Under the pieces are notes generated by a model. The model was not told where the DNA came from, made no database searches, and was given only the letters and a program-made list of their open reading frames with translations. A stretch of DNA of 64,000 bases from CBDBJK01 sp965206395 (lineage in GTDB: Bacteria > Chloroflexota > Dehalococcoidia > Lucifugimonadales > CATOSD01). A program made the position numbers and the translations under genes. Where the stretch lies: the NCBI GenBank assembly GCA_965206395.1, contig CBDBJK010000030.1, positions 167,102-231,101 on the forward strand, given 5' to 3'. Of this stretch, positions 17,269 through 25,868 are shown piece by piece. Position 1 is the first letter of the stretch. Every line of letters starts with the position of its first letter.

Positions 17269-17934
17269 ATGGAACATCAACGCCTCAATAGAGAAGTGGT
17301 TGCGATGAGGGTCGCCAGGGAGCTTCAGGACGGCGACGTGGTGAACCTTGGCCTCGGTATACCGACGCTCTGCTCTCAGTTCGTGCCCGAAGGCCGCACT
17401 ATCATGTACCACAGCGAGAGCGGTATCCTCAACTATGGGCCTATGGCGGAGCCGGGCGAGGAAGACATCGACCTGATAAACGCGGGAGGGCAGTTCCTTG
17501 CCCCGTTCCCCGGCATGTCGTTTTTCAACTCGGCCGATGCCTTTGCCATGATACGCGGCGGCCATGTCGACGTGACCGTCCTGGGCGCTCTGCAAGTCTC
17601 GGAAAAGGGCGATCTCGCAAACTGGATGCTGCCCGAACGCGGCGTTGGCAACGTGGGTGGCGCTATGGATTTGGCGACGGGAGCCAGACGGGTAATCGTT
17701 GCGATGGAGCACACCGACAGGAACGGCCAGTCCAAGGTTGTCAAAGAATGCACCTACCCTCCCACTGGTAGGGGATGCGTTAGCCTCATCGTTACCGACA
17801 TCGCGGTGATTGAAATTGCGCCACATGGGGCCGTGCTGAAAGAGGTCGCACCGGGCTGGACGGCATGGGACGTTCAACAGCAGACCGAGGCCCGCCTGAT
17901 CGTATCGCCAGATCTCATGGAAATAGAGCTATAG
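17269..17934 (+). CDS. scoB: 3-oxoacid CoA-transferase subunit B
   Basis: The 221-residue protein matches the CoA-transferase beta subunit: VVNLGLGIPTLCSQFVPEGRT, the catalytic glutamate in MYHSESGILNYGP, SFFNSADAFAMIRGGHVD, LGALQVSEKGDLANWMLP and GMGGAMDL-like VGGAMDLATGARRVIVAMEH. With subunit A it moves CoA from succinyl-CoA or acetyl-CoA to acetoacetate or a related acid. No subunit A lies beside it, so its partner must be encoded elsewhere. The preceding gene is the broken lipoprotein, suggesting its own promoter. Confidence 0.93.
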   Translation: MEHQRLNREVVAMRVARELQDGDVVNLGLGIPTLCSQFVPEGRTIMYHSESGILNYGPMAEPGEEDIDLINAGGQFLAPFPGMSFFNSADAFAMIRGGHVDVTVLGALQVSEKGDLANWMLPERGVGNVGGAMDLATGARRVIVAMEHTDRNGQSKVVKECTYPPTGRGCVSLIVTDIAVIEIAPHGAVLKEVAPGWTAWDVQQQTEARLIVSPDLMEIEL

Positions 17935-17974
17935 TTTTGGCATCATACCAAGGCTTGTAGCATACGCTGGGGTA

Positions 17975-18892
17975 TCACCGATAGTGCCGCTCTAGCTCCG
18001 AAACGTAGCCTCTGCCCAGGCTGTCGGCGTTCTCGTCGAGCCAGTCGCTCAGTCGTGTTTGGCCCGTAGGCTGGCTGTCGGAGACGAGCAAGTTTGCCAT
18101 AAGGCCGTCGATTTCGTCGCGGGTCAGCGTCACGTCCCTGACCACGTAGCCGACCAACCTGGATAGAAAAAGCGCCAGCCCCGGCCTCAAGTGGATGAAC
18201 CTCGCCCGGACGCCGATTTTATCGGCGATGAGGCGCACCATCTCCTCAAAAGTTAGAACCTCCGGGCCGATGGCATCTATGGCTACGTTGTCGGCCTGCT
18301 GACCCGCGTTTACGACTATGTCGGCCATGTCTTCGACGAATATAGGCTGAATCCGATAGTCGCCCGGTCCGAACATCGTGAAGAAAGGAAACCGCCTGAG
18401 TGTCCACGCGATGTTGCTGACGAGAATGTCCTCTTTGCCGAAGATGACTGTGGGTTTGATGATGGCGTAGTTCAGCCCAGAGCCTTTGATTGTTTCCTCC
18501 ACAAGCCATTTACCTCTGAAGTAGGGCAAACGAGAGTCGGCAGACGCGTTGGTGATGCTGACGTGGACGATTCGCCGGACACCTGCGTCCTCGGCAGCCT
18601 TGATGAGCGTTCTGGTATTCTCGACGGCCTTGTCGTGGGTCAGATTGCCTTTGGCAAAGCGTATCCAGTAGGTATTGTAAAGAACGTCCGCGTCTTGAAG
18701 ACTGCGCGTCAACTCATCGGGATTGTCGAAGTCGTAGGCTGCGACGCTTACCTTTCCGTCGAAAGGGTCTGGATTATCGGGATGTCCGGTGAGTGTTTTG
18801 ACCGACTTTCCCATCGAGAGCAGCCGCTCCGTTATGTATTTGCCCGTGTAGCTGAACGCTCCGGTGACGACATCGAATGTGGTTGCTTCCAT
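17975..18892 (-). CDS. NmrA/NDUFA9-like atypical SDR family NAD(P)-binding protein
   Basis: The 305-residue protein begins FDVVTGAFSYTGKYITERLL, a TGxxGYxG-like Rossmann motif of atypical short-chain dehydrogenases. YFRGKWLVEETIKGSGLNYAIIKPTVIFG resembles the NDUFA9/NmrA group, which often lacks the full YxxxK catalytic motif. QPIFVEDMADIVVNAG and GPEVLTFEEMVRLIADKIG also match. Likely roles are NAD(P) sensing or sugar-nucleotide/quinone-related chemistry; the substrate is unknown. It converges with scoB. Confidence 0.85.
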   Translation of the reverse strand: MEATTFDVVTGAFSYTGKYITERLLSMGKSVKTLTGHPDNPDPFDGKVSVAAYDFDNPDELTRSLQDADVLYNTYWIRFAKGNLTHDKAVENTRTLIKAAEDAGVRRIVHVSITNASADSRLPYFRGKWLVEETIKGSGLNYAIIKPTVIFGKEDILVSNIAWTLRRFPFFTMFGPGDYRIQPIFVEDMADIVVNAGQQADNVAIDAIGPEVLTFEEMVRLIADKIGVRARFIHLRPGLALFLSRLVGYVVRDVTLTRDEIDGLMANLLVSDSQPTGQTRLSDWLDENADSLGRGYVSELERHYR

Positions 18893-18984
18893 AGTGCTCC
18901 TGCGAACTTGAACAATTCGGCTAGAAACCCATCAGAACTCATTGTACAATCCAGCGAAACACGCCGATACCTGATGGAGGCCGC

Positions 18985-19449
18985 ATGAGACACAGAATCA
19001 GAGCCGCCGCAATCGTTGTTGAAGGCGACAAACTGCTGCTCGTAAAGCACCAACACCCGGATACCGGTGAGGTCTGGTGGACACCTCCTGGAGGCGGAGT
19101 CGAGGGCTATGAGTCGATTTTCGAGTGTGCAGCGCGAGAGACGTTCGAGGAAACAGGTCTCCACGTAGAACTGGAAAGAATCGTCTACATTCGTCAGTAC
19201 GTTGAGCCTGAGTGCCACCATTGCTCGCTGTTCATCCTGTGTCACTCTTTCTCTGGGACATTAACAATACAGAACATCATTGGTAAAGGGGTGGATGAGC
19301 ACTACATCAAGGATGCCCGGTTTCTCTCTAGAGAGGATATGGCTGATAAGACTGTGTATCCTAAGATGCTGAAAGACGAGTTCTGGGAAGACCTTCAAAA
19401 GGGATTTCCAAGCGTCAGATACCTGGGCTTACATAGGCCTGGGTCTTAG
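18985..19449 (+). CDS. Nudix hydrolase
   Basis: The 154-residue protein contains a complete Nudix box, GGGVEGYESIFECAARETFEETGL, matching GX5EX7REUXEEXGU. It starts MRHRIRAAAIVVEGDKLLLVK, the usual first strand. The family cleaves nucleoside diphosphates linked to another group; the specificity cannot be read here. GATGGAGG precedes the ATG by a few bases. It converges with sbcC, with only 18 bp between stop codons. Confidence 0.92.
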   Translation: MRHRIRAAAIVVEGDKLLLVKHQHPDTGEVWWTPPGGGVEGYESIFECAARETFEETGLHVELERIVYIRQYVEPECHHCSLFILCHSFSGTLTIQNIIGKGVDEHYIKDARFLSREDMADKTVYPKMLKDEFWEDLQKGFPSVRYLGLHRPGS

Positions 19450-19467
19450 GGCATGATAGAGGTAGGA

Positions 19468-22400
19468 CTACACGATCGTGAACGTGGAGCCGTTGCCGTC
19501 CTTGGTGACCTCGATGCGAACGGGGAACGCCTCTTTGACCTGCTCGATGTGAGTGATGACGATTATCTTTTTGAAATCGTCTTGGATGGACTGAATGGCC
19601 TCGGTAAGCCGCTCCTGACCGGCGCTGTCCTGGGAGCCGAAGCCCTCGTCTATGAACAGAATGGGCAGCGGCGCGCCCGACCTGCGGGCCAACAGCTTCG
19701 ACAGGGCGATGCGCAGCGCGAAGTTGATGCGAAACGCCTCGCCGCCGCTGAACGTCTCGTAGCTTCGTGTGCCCACCTCGTCAGCTATCTTGATGTCCAA
19801 CTCCTCTGAAGGCAGCCCCGTGCGGCTGTCCTTTCTGCCCTCTTGAAGCTGAAGCCTGAGGAACATGCGATTCTCCGTCAGGCGTCCCAGAAGCTCGTTG
19901 GCGTCGGCCTCAAGCTGAGGTATGGCGCTCTCGATGATAAGGGCCTGGATGCCGTTTTTCCCGAAGGCCGCCGCTAGCTCGTCGTACACGCTCTTTTCGT
20001 CGACGAGCTTTCGACGCCCTTCCTCTTGCTGGCGCACCTCAGCTTCGAGCGCGTCGCAGTGAGCGAGCTTGCCATCCAGGATGCCTTTGTCTACCTCAGC
20101 CTTCTTTAACTGTCCATCGAGTTCTCGGTGCCGAGCCTCTGATTCTCCTAGTTGAGCTTCTACCGATGCCAAGGCCGCCAACTCCTTTTCCAGCGCGGCC
20201 CTTCGCTCTTCAGCGTCCCGTGTCTCTTGCTGGCGGCGCGCGAGCATTTCGCGGGTCGTGTCCAGCGATTCGCGTTCGACGGGCAGAGCTTCCACAGCCT
20301 CTAGCAGCTTACGGTGCAGCTCATCGTAGCCCTCTATGGACTTTACCTGCTCTCGCGTATCGGCATGTATTGCGGCGTTGTATCCCAATACAGCGATCTG
20401 GTCATTCAAACGCGTCAAATCTTGACGCTCCTCGTGAGCGAAATCCTCTGTTCTAACGAGGTCAGTCACCCTTTCAAGCTCGACGCTCGCGGACTGCAAT
20501 TCCTTCTGCGCCTTTCTGGATTCTTCCAGATCGTGTTCCAGCCGTAACATCGCAGTCTGGTTCGTTTGCCGTCCCTGGTTAAGCTCTGACTCTAGCCGCG
20601 ATACATCCGCGTTTAGCTCGTTGACCTGCTTTTGCGACTGGCTCCGCTTTTCGGGGTCATATCCCAATGTCGAAATCTGATCGTTCAAATGCGCCAAGTT
20701 TTGACGCTCTTCATGGGCGAAGTCTTCCGATTTCAGGTGCGCTTCACGTTGCTCAAGCTCAGCGATTGCTGGCTGCAACTCCTTCTGCGCGGTCTGAGCC
20801 TCCTCAAGCTCGCGTTTCAGCGTGGCGGCCTTGCCCTGAATGTGCTTACGTTCGTTGTCCAGGTTGGCGTCAAGCTGGGAAACCAGGGCTTTCAGGTTCA
20901 CCTGTTTGGCGGTCAATTCTTCATTCTCAGCGCTATTGGCCTGGTACTGGCTCTTTGCCTCCATGCCCTGGGATTTATATTCGCGGCGAAGATGCTCCGT
21001 CCCGTCCTCCCCTAAAGGCTGATTGCATACGGGACAAATAGCGTCACCCTGCTCTAGCAGATCGTACTTTTTGTGCGTCTCATCCATGTCTTTGCGCAGA
21101 GTTTCGTTGGTCTGTTTGAGATACTGGATTCTGCCGTCCACTTCCTGCATTTCAACCTGATGACGCCGAATCGTCTCCACCGAATCAGACAGAGCTTGCT
21201 CTTCCAGGGCCGTCGCTCGCATCGTCTCTTCGATTCTGGGAAGTTGCGATGCTCTGGGTTCCAGGTCCTGATCAATTCTGGCTCGCAACTGCTCTGCCTG
21301 TCCTGATAGCCGTTCACCTTGCACGGCGACCTCGCGTTCCAGTTTTGCTTTATTCTGTTCGAGGTCGCTCATAAGGGCGAGCGCCTGGTTCAGCCGCTCA
21401 AGCTCCGTCGCGGACGCATCGGCCTCGCTCCGACGCTGGCGAACGGTTTCCTCAAGCTCGTCTAGCTGCGCCTTCTCACGGACCGCCGCACCAAGGCTCT
21501 CCTCGATTTCGGGTATGCGCCCGGCTTTAGGTTCAAGCTCTTGATTGATTCTTGCGCGCAGTTGAGCCTCTTCGCTGGATAGACGCTCGCTCTGAACTGC
21601 AATCTCCTTCTCAAATCTTGCCTTCGCTATCTCCAGATCACTGTTGCTGGCGAGGGCCTGGTTTAGCTTCTCAAGCGCGACCCTGGAACTAATCAGAACG
21701 GCATGCTGCTCCCGTATCTCCGAGTCCCGCCGCATGACAGCCTCGTACTCTCCGACCTTCGCCTCGTGGCTGCGCACCTGTCGCTCCACGTGGGCTATGT
21801 CGCCTTGAACGTCGGCGAGGCGGAGTGCGATTGTCTCAAGCTCGGCGCGTTTCGCATTGAGGGAGTCCACGGCGCGGCGCAACTCCTCGACTTTAAATCG
21901 CTGGGCCTCTGTGTCCGGCGCAATGCGGGCGAGGCCAGCTTTTATCGAGGCTAGTTGCTCCTCATACTCCGGCCTGTGGGCTATTTCCTGCTGTCGCAGG
22001 GCAATTATGCCTTCCGCGTCGCGCATCTCGGTCTGCACGTTACGGCTTCCAGTCTTGGCGCGCTCCTCTAGCCCCTGATAGTAAGACAGGTCAAGCACCT
22101 CCGCGAGGCACTCCTTGCGCTTGGAGGGCGTGCTGCGAGTGAAAAGATCGGCCTGACCCTGCAGCAGAAACGCGGTATTGGTGAAGGTATCGTAGTCCAT
22201 ATGGAGGATTTCGCGAATTTTTTCCTCGGTGTCGCGCACAGAGTTACCAGTTATTGGGCGATAACCGTCGCCGTTGTCTGAAGCGACCTGAAACTCCAGG
22301 ATGGTGGTTCCCTGCCTGCTTCTGGCAGACCGCGAATGCCTTCTGCTGACGCGGTACTCCTGCCCGCGCGCGAGGAAATCCAACTCCACGGCCATATCCA

Positions 22401-22602
22401 TCTGGCCCTGGTGAACAAGCTCCTCCTGGGTGCGCGTCCTGGCCTGACCCCACAGCGCCCACGTAATCGCGTCCAGCAGCGCGGATTTGCCGTGGCCGTT
22501 GTCTCCGCAGAGGCAGGCAACATGAATGCTTTCGAGGTCTAGCGTCGGAACATTGTCCCGATAGCACATGAAGTTTTTGACCGTTAGTCGCAGAGGAATC
22601 AT
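19468..22602 (-). CDS. sbcC: SbcC/Rad50-type SMC exonuclease subunit
   Basis: This 1044-residue ATPase has Walker A GDNGHGKSALLDAITWALWG near residue 33, a Q-loop region TNTAFLLQGQADLFT, a long coiled coil, the zinc hook CPVCNQPLG near residue 520, the signature ETFSGGEAFRINFALRIALS and Walker B ILFIDEGFGSQD. With SbcD/Mre11 it resects and cleaves DNA ends and hairpins. The coiled-coil arms carry matching tandem duplications on both sides of the hook: LNQALA..SDLE units before it and DFAHEERQ..LNDQI units after it. No sbcD lies in the window, which is unusual as the two are normally adjacent. Confidence 0.95.
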   Translation of the reverse strand: MIPLRLTVKNFMCYRDNVPTLDLESIHVACLCGDNGHGKSALLDAITWALWGQARTRTQEELVHQGQMDMAVELDFLARGQEYRVSRRHSRSARSRQGTTILEFQVASDNGDGYRPITGNSVRDTEEKIREILHMDYDTFTNTAFLLQGQADLFTRSTPSKRKECLAEVLDLSYYQGLEERAKTGSRNVQTEMRDAEGIIALRQQEIAHRPEYEEQLASIKAGLARIAPDTEAQRFKVEELRRAVDSLNAKRAELETIALRLADVQGDIAHVERQVRSHEAKVGEYEAVMRRDSEIREQHAVLISSRVALEKLNQALASNSDLEIAKARFEKEIAVQSERLSSEEAQLRARINQELEPKAGRIPEIEESLGAAVREKAQLDELEETVRQRRSEADASATELERLNQALALMSDLEQNKAKLEREVAVQGERLSGQAEQLRARIDQDLEPRASQLPRIEETMRATALEEQALSDSVETIRRHQVEMQEVDGRIQYLKQTNETLRKDMDETHKKYDLLEQGDAICPVCNQPLGEDGTEHLRREYKSQGMEAKSQYQANSAENEELTAKQVNLKALVSQLDANLDNERKHIQGKAATLKRELEEAQTAQKELQPAIAELEQREAHLKSEDFAHEERQNLAHLNDQISTLGYDPEKRSQSQKQVNELNADVSRLESELNQGRQTNQTAMLRLEHDLEESRKAQKELQSASVELERVTDLVRTEDFAHEERQDLTRLNDQIAVLGYNAAIHADTREQVKSIEGYDELHRKLLEAVEALPVERESLDTTREMLARRQQETRDAEERRAALEKELAALASVEAQLGESEARHRELDGQLKKAEVDKGILDGKLAHCDALEAEVRQQEEGRRKLVDEKSVYDELAAAFGKNGIQALIIESAIPQLEADANELLGRLTENRMFLRLQLQEGRKDSRTGLPSEELDIKIADEVGTRSYETFSGGEAFRINFALRIALSKLLARRSGAPLPILFIDEGFGSQDSAGQERLTEAIQSIQDDFKKIIVITHIEQVKEAFPVRIEVTKDGNGSTFTIV

Positions 22603-22756
22603 GATCCATCCTCGAACAATTCTTTTACATATTTTAGGAGATAACGCCTTTGCCTGTCACTCAGCTTCAAGGTTAGTATAGCGCGTATGGTGGCAATCGA
22701 GCCGGGTCTGTTCCCATAGCTTGTTTGGGATGGTATTCTTAGCTTGAGGTAAAGAC

Positions 22757-23002
22757 ATGAAAGAACTTTTGGTGGCAATATATTTAGAGGAGTTGCCAGA
22801 GGGTGGGTTTCTTGCCACTAGCGAGGAGTTGCCTGGTCTGGTGGCGCAAGGTCGGACACTGGCGGAAACATTGGAGATAGCTCAGGATGTCGCCCGCAAA
22901 CTTGTTGAGTCGTACATCGAACATGGCGATGAGCTTCCTCCATCCCTCAAGGAACTCCCTGAATTGGGGCTTGAGATTCGCATTCCGGTGAATGTCAGCT
23001 AG
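22757..23002 (+). CDS. hicB: HicB-family antitoxin
   Basis: The 81-residue protein has the HicB partial RNase H-like fold: VAIYLEELPEGGFLATSEELPGLVAQGRTLAETLEIAQDVA. It neutralises the HicA RNase next door. Order is hicB then hicA, the reverse of the classical operon. The stop codon overlaps the hicA start by one base (TAGTG), so translation is coupled. Confidence 0.9.
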   Translation: MKELLVAIYLEELPEGGFLATSEELPGLVAQGRTLAETLEIAQDVARKLVESYIEHGDELPPSLKELPELGLEIRIPVNVS

Positions 23003-23226
23003 TGGGGAGACTCGCTGGATTTTCTGCCGCAGAGGTTATCCGCAAGTTGCGTCGGGCAGGCTTCATGTTTGACCGGCAGGCCAAGGGCAGCCACGAAATA
23101 TGGCGTAATCCCAGTACTCGTGCCCGCACGACTGTGCCCAATCATCCGGGCGACATGCCCGAAGGCACTGTGCGTGCCATCATACATCAGGCGAGGATTT
23201 CTGCTGACGAATTTCTGAATCTTTAA
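23002..23226 (+). CDS. hicA: HicA-family mRNA interferase toxin
   Basis: The 74-residue protein, starting with GTG, has the dsRBD-like HicA fold: FSAAEVIRKLRRAGFMFDRQ and the catalytic histidine in KGSHEIWRN, then RARTTVPNHPGDMPEGTVRAIIHQA. It is an mRNA-cleaving toxin controlled by the upstream HicB. All key residues are present, so it looks functional. An alpha/beta hydrolase follows after 17 bp. Confidence 0.92.
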   Translation: MGRLAGFSAAEVIRKLRRAGFMFDRQAKGSHEIWRNPSTRARTTVPNHPGDMPEGTVRAIIHQARISADEFLNL

Positions 23227-23243
23227 CAAGAAAAGGAAAAGCT

Positions 23244-24056
23244 ATGCCATTCGTGAAGGTGCGCGACATCAACATCTACTATGAAATCGGAGGCGAAGGC
23301 CCTCGTCTTCTGTATATAAGCGGCACCGGCGGTGATCTTCGGCGTATGCCTTCGATATTCGACAGCGCGCTCGGCGAGCGTTTCGAGATTCTTGCCTTTG
23401 ACCAGCGCGGCATGGGCCAGACAGACAAGCCCGACATCCCCTATACGATGGCCGACTATGCCGCCGACGTTGATGGCCTGATGGAGGCCGTCGGATGGGA
23501 GCGTGCCTCGGTCATGGGCGTCTCGTTCGGTGGCATGGTTGCGCCTGAGCTTGTGATGCGCTATCCGAGCCGCGTCGAGCGCATCGTCCTCGCCTGCACC
23601 TCCAGCGGCGGGGCGGGAAAGCCTTCCTACCCTCTACACGAATTGGAAGGACTGTCGCAGGACGAACGTACCCGTCGTACGATGGAGATTAGCGACATGC
23701 GACTCGACGCCGCATGGCAGGCCGCAAACCCTGAACGCCTGCAGTCGATGCTTGAACAGCGCATGGCAGGCAACCTCATCGGTGCCAACGAGCCGGGGCA
23801 TGATATTGGTGCGCGGCGTCAGATAGAAGCGCGCAGAAACCACGATGTCTACGACCGCCTTCCCCAGATAACAAACCCTGTGTTCGTGTGCGGCGGTCGA
23901 TACGACGGCATCGCACCGATAGCCAACCAGAAGGCGCTTGTGGAGAAGCTCCCCAACGCAAAGATGGAGCTATTCGAGGGCGGCCACGGCTTTCATCGCG
24001 AAGACCCGAAAGCCTACGAGCGCATCATCGCCTTCCTGCAAGGCGAGTTGGACTAG
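23244..24056 (+). CDS. Alpha/beta hydrolase
   Basis: The 270-residue protein has the nucleophile elbow GVSFGG (Ser catalytic), oxyanion region LLYISGTGGDLR, the FDQRGMGQTDKPD loop, acid residue in CGGRYDGIAPI and the catalytic His in FEGGHGFH. This is a complete alpha/beta-hydrolase triad, close to 3-oxoadipate enol-lactonase-like hydrolases in layout. The substrate is unknown. It starts 17 bp after hicA with AAGGAAAAG ahead of the ATG. Confidence 0.92.
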   Translation: MPFVKVRDINIYYEIGGEGPRLLYISGTGGDLRRMPSIFDSALGERFEILAFDQRGMGQTDKPDIPYTMADYAADVDGLMEAVGWERASVMGVSFGGMVAPELVMRYPSRVERIVLACTSSGGAGKPSYPLHELEGLSQDERTRRTMEISDMRLDAAWQAANPERLQSMLEQRMAGNLIGANEPGHDIGARRQIEARRNHDVYDRLPQITNPVFVCGGRYDGIAPIANQKALVEKLPNAKMELFEGGHGFHREDPKAYERIIAFLQGELD

Positions 24057-24235
24057 GTGCTTTTATCCTATATAGCCTAAGGCGATTAGGATAGCTACGT
24101 ATAGAGGGCAGGTCAATGCCTATTTCACGATTGAGCAGCGCTAAGTGTGGCATAGTCATGTAAAAGGCTACTTTAGAGCTACAATATTCAGTGGAAACTA
24201 TCTTTAAATTGATAAGCTTATTATCATAAAGATGC

Positions 24236-24991
24236 TCACCGTCGCTGAAACAATCCCCCTACAGCCCCAATGGAGACGATTGGGATAGTCAATTCAAGAG
24301 CGATCCTTACTGTAGGAGGGTGTAGTGCAGCCTCTTGTATCATAACTAGCAGCCCTCCGCTGAAAATTGCGCCCCAGAACGTTGCCGCTAACGCGGATTT
24401 GAGGGACAGTCTCACGCTCCAGCGATGCCGTCCCTCCGCCCTCTCTCTCTTTAGTTGGATAGGAAGAACCAATTCCAATATGAAACGTCCACCTTCGTAC
24501 AGGGTAGTCTTCAGGGTGAACACCAAGGCAAACAATCCGACAACCGCCGTAGCCGTGCCCGCAATTCCTCCAGCAACTTCAAAGGGTGAGCCATCTATTA
24601 TAATGGTGGTGGTGGTGCGGCAAAGCAGGGACCCGTCCTCAGCAAAAGATTCCCACACCGCAATAAAACTGCCCAACACTGACCACTGCGTTATATCTGA
24701 AACTTCAAGTGTTATCGACCAGTCTCCTCCACCGTCAGGCACTTTAGGAGAACCTACAGGAATTCCGAAGATTTCAAGATGTACAGAATTTCTGGTGGCG
24801 TTGGCTGGAGCAGCACCACTGACGGAGGCAACACTATCCTTGTCAAAATGAAATTCCCTTCCCTCTACTCTATTCCCGTCAATGAATGCAGCGGGGCAAA
24901 TCGAGACCTCCTGAGCATACACCTGTTTGGGATATACAATTATTAGTAATAGGAATAGTACAAAGGAAAGCGCGATAGCAATTCGTGGCAT
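24236..24991 (-). CDS. Exported protein with membrane helices, unknown function
   Basis: The 251-residue protein starts with a signal peptide or anchor (RIAIALSFVLFLLLIIVYP, cleavage near VYA-QE). An extracytoplasmic region of about 110 residues with two cysteines follows (ICPAAF, LLCRT), then membrane helices near 142-160, 205-225 and 232-248 separated by a basic loop (KRERAEGRHRWSVR). I do not recognise a family. The composition is more AT-rich than that of its neighbours. The 180 bp downstream (24057-24235) hold only an inverted repeat TATCCTA/TAGGATA (24064-24093). Confidence 0.7.
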   Translation of the reverse strand: MPRIAIALSFVLFLLLIIVYPKQVYAQEVSICPAAFIDGNRVEGREFHFDKDSVASVSGAAPANATRNSVHLEIFGIPVGSPKVPDGGGDWSITLEVSDITQWSVLGSFIAVWESFAEDGSLLCRTTTTIIIDGSPFEVAGGIAGTATAVVGLFALVFTLKTTLYEGGRFILELVLPIQLKRERAEGRHRWSVRLSLKSALAATFWGAIFSGGLLVMIQEAALHPPTVRIALELTIPIVSIGAVGGLFQRR

Positions 24992-25042
24992 TTGGGTTTC
25001 CCCCGAGAACAGGGTATGTAAACAACATATCTGAATTTCAGT

Positions 25043-25561
25043 TCACTCTAGCGCAACCTCGACCTCTTTGCCGTTGAGCTTGTAGGTGCTCTTGAGGGGG
25101 ACGGCTGTCTGCACCATGTTCTCGGCGAAGCAACCGCGCTTGGCAAGCCGGATGACGTTCAGGATGTCTTCATCTGACTCGTCGGAGTCGACCTCGAAGT
25201 TGGTGCGCACCTCTGTGCAGCCGCTTTGCACTGTGCCTTTCAGGACAGAGCCTGTCAGGAAGTAGTCCATCTCGACATTGACCTTCGCGCTCTTGATACC
25301 GAGGTTTTTCATTGAAGCGTACCGCTTCAGCTGAGTAAGCAGTCAGAAGCCGAACCCAGCGGCGATGTACCTCAAGGGCTGTGGATGGTTGTCCTCGCCG
25401 CCAAGCGTAGGCGGTTCATCCGCGTAGAACACAAATTTACCGGTTGTGGCCTTGTGAAGCATCTTTTCCTGATGCTCGCATTCTGCGGATATGGTAAGCT
25501 CACGCCTTGGCGTGGCAAACTCTTCGCCGAGAAGGGACTGTGGAATATCGCTTCGCATCAT
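25043..25561 (-). CDS. OsmC-like selenoprotein with in-frame UGA (Sec73)
   Basis: A single minus-strand frame from 25561 to 25043 is broken only by TGA at 25345-25343. Before it reads HPQPLRYIAAGFGF and after it LLTQLKRYASMKNLGIKSA. In OsmC/Ohr proteins this is the PxE..LAALAGC helix, where the residue at the TGA is the catalytic cysteine. The second active-site cysteine is kept in LAKRGCFAENM. A 7-bp hairpin with loop GUA follows at 25313-25329. OsmC-like selenoproteins are known. The 172-residue product would reduce organic hydroperoxides or act as a related thiol peroxidase. It starts at one of two adjacent ATGs. Confidence 0.92.
25313..25329 (-). promoter_or_regulatory. bSECIS element of the OsmC-like selenoprotein
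   Basis: Read on the minus strand, UGAAGCG-GUA-CGCUUCA is a perfect 7-bp stem with G as first loop base. The loop lies 21-23 nt after the UGA at 25345-25343. Confidence 0.87.
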
Positions 25562-25682
25562 TTCAAAAACTCCTATGTTGACTGGTAAAACCGCGTGTGG
25601 TGTATTCTAGCAAGACTTGATAGGCTTGTCGAAGAATCATACAAGGCAGTAGTGCCCTAAAGTCTAATCGGAGGTAATCCTT

Positions 25683-25868
25683 ATGCGTTCAACGGTATTG
25701 ATTCTTGGTTTGGGCGGTAACCTGGGGAAGAAAGAAACCGAATTGAATGAACGTATTGCGGAGAAAGAAAAGGAAGGGTGGGAAGTAGTCGACATGCAAA
25801 TTGGCGGAGCCGCATTTGGAGATGCTGCAAAGGTTATTGTGCGCCTCGCTAGGAGCCTGTCTGGGTAA
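25683..25868 (+). CDS. Small DUF4177-like protein, C-terminus altered by IS insertion
   Basis: The 61-residue protein has GGAGG 8 bases before its ATG. LNERIAEKEKEGWEVVDMQIGG resembles the E-K-E-GWE-V core of DUF4177-type small proteins. Its last codons (SLSG, stop) are read from the left end of the IS1182-family element. Joining the two flanks at the GCTAG duplication gives VRLARE and a TAA, so the insertion only replaced the final residue and the gene is essentially whole. Function unknown. Confidence 0.65.
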   Translation: MRSTVLILGLGGNLGKKETELNERIAEKEKEGWEVVDMQIGGAAFGDAAKVIVRLARSLSG

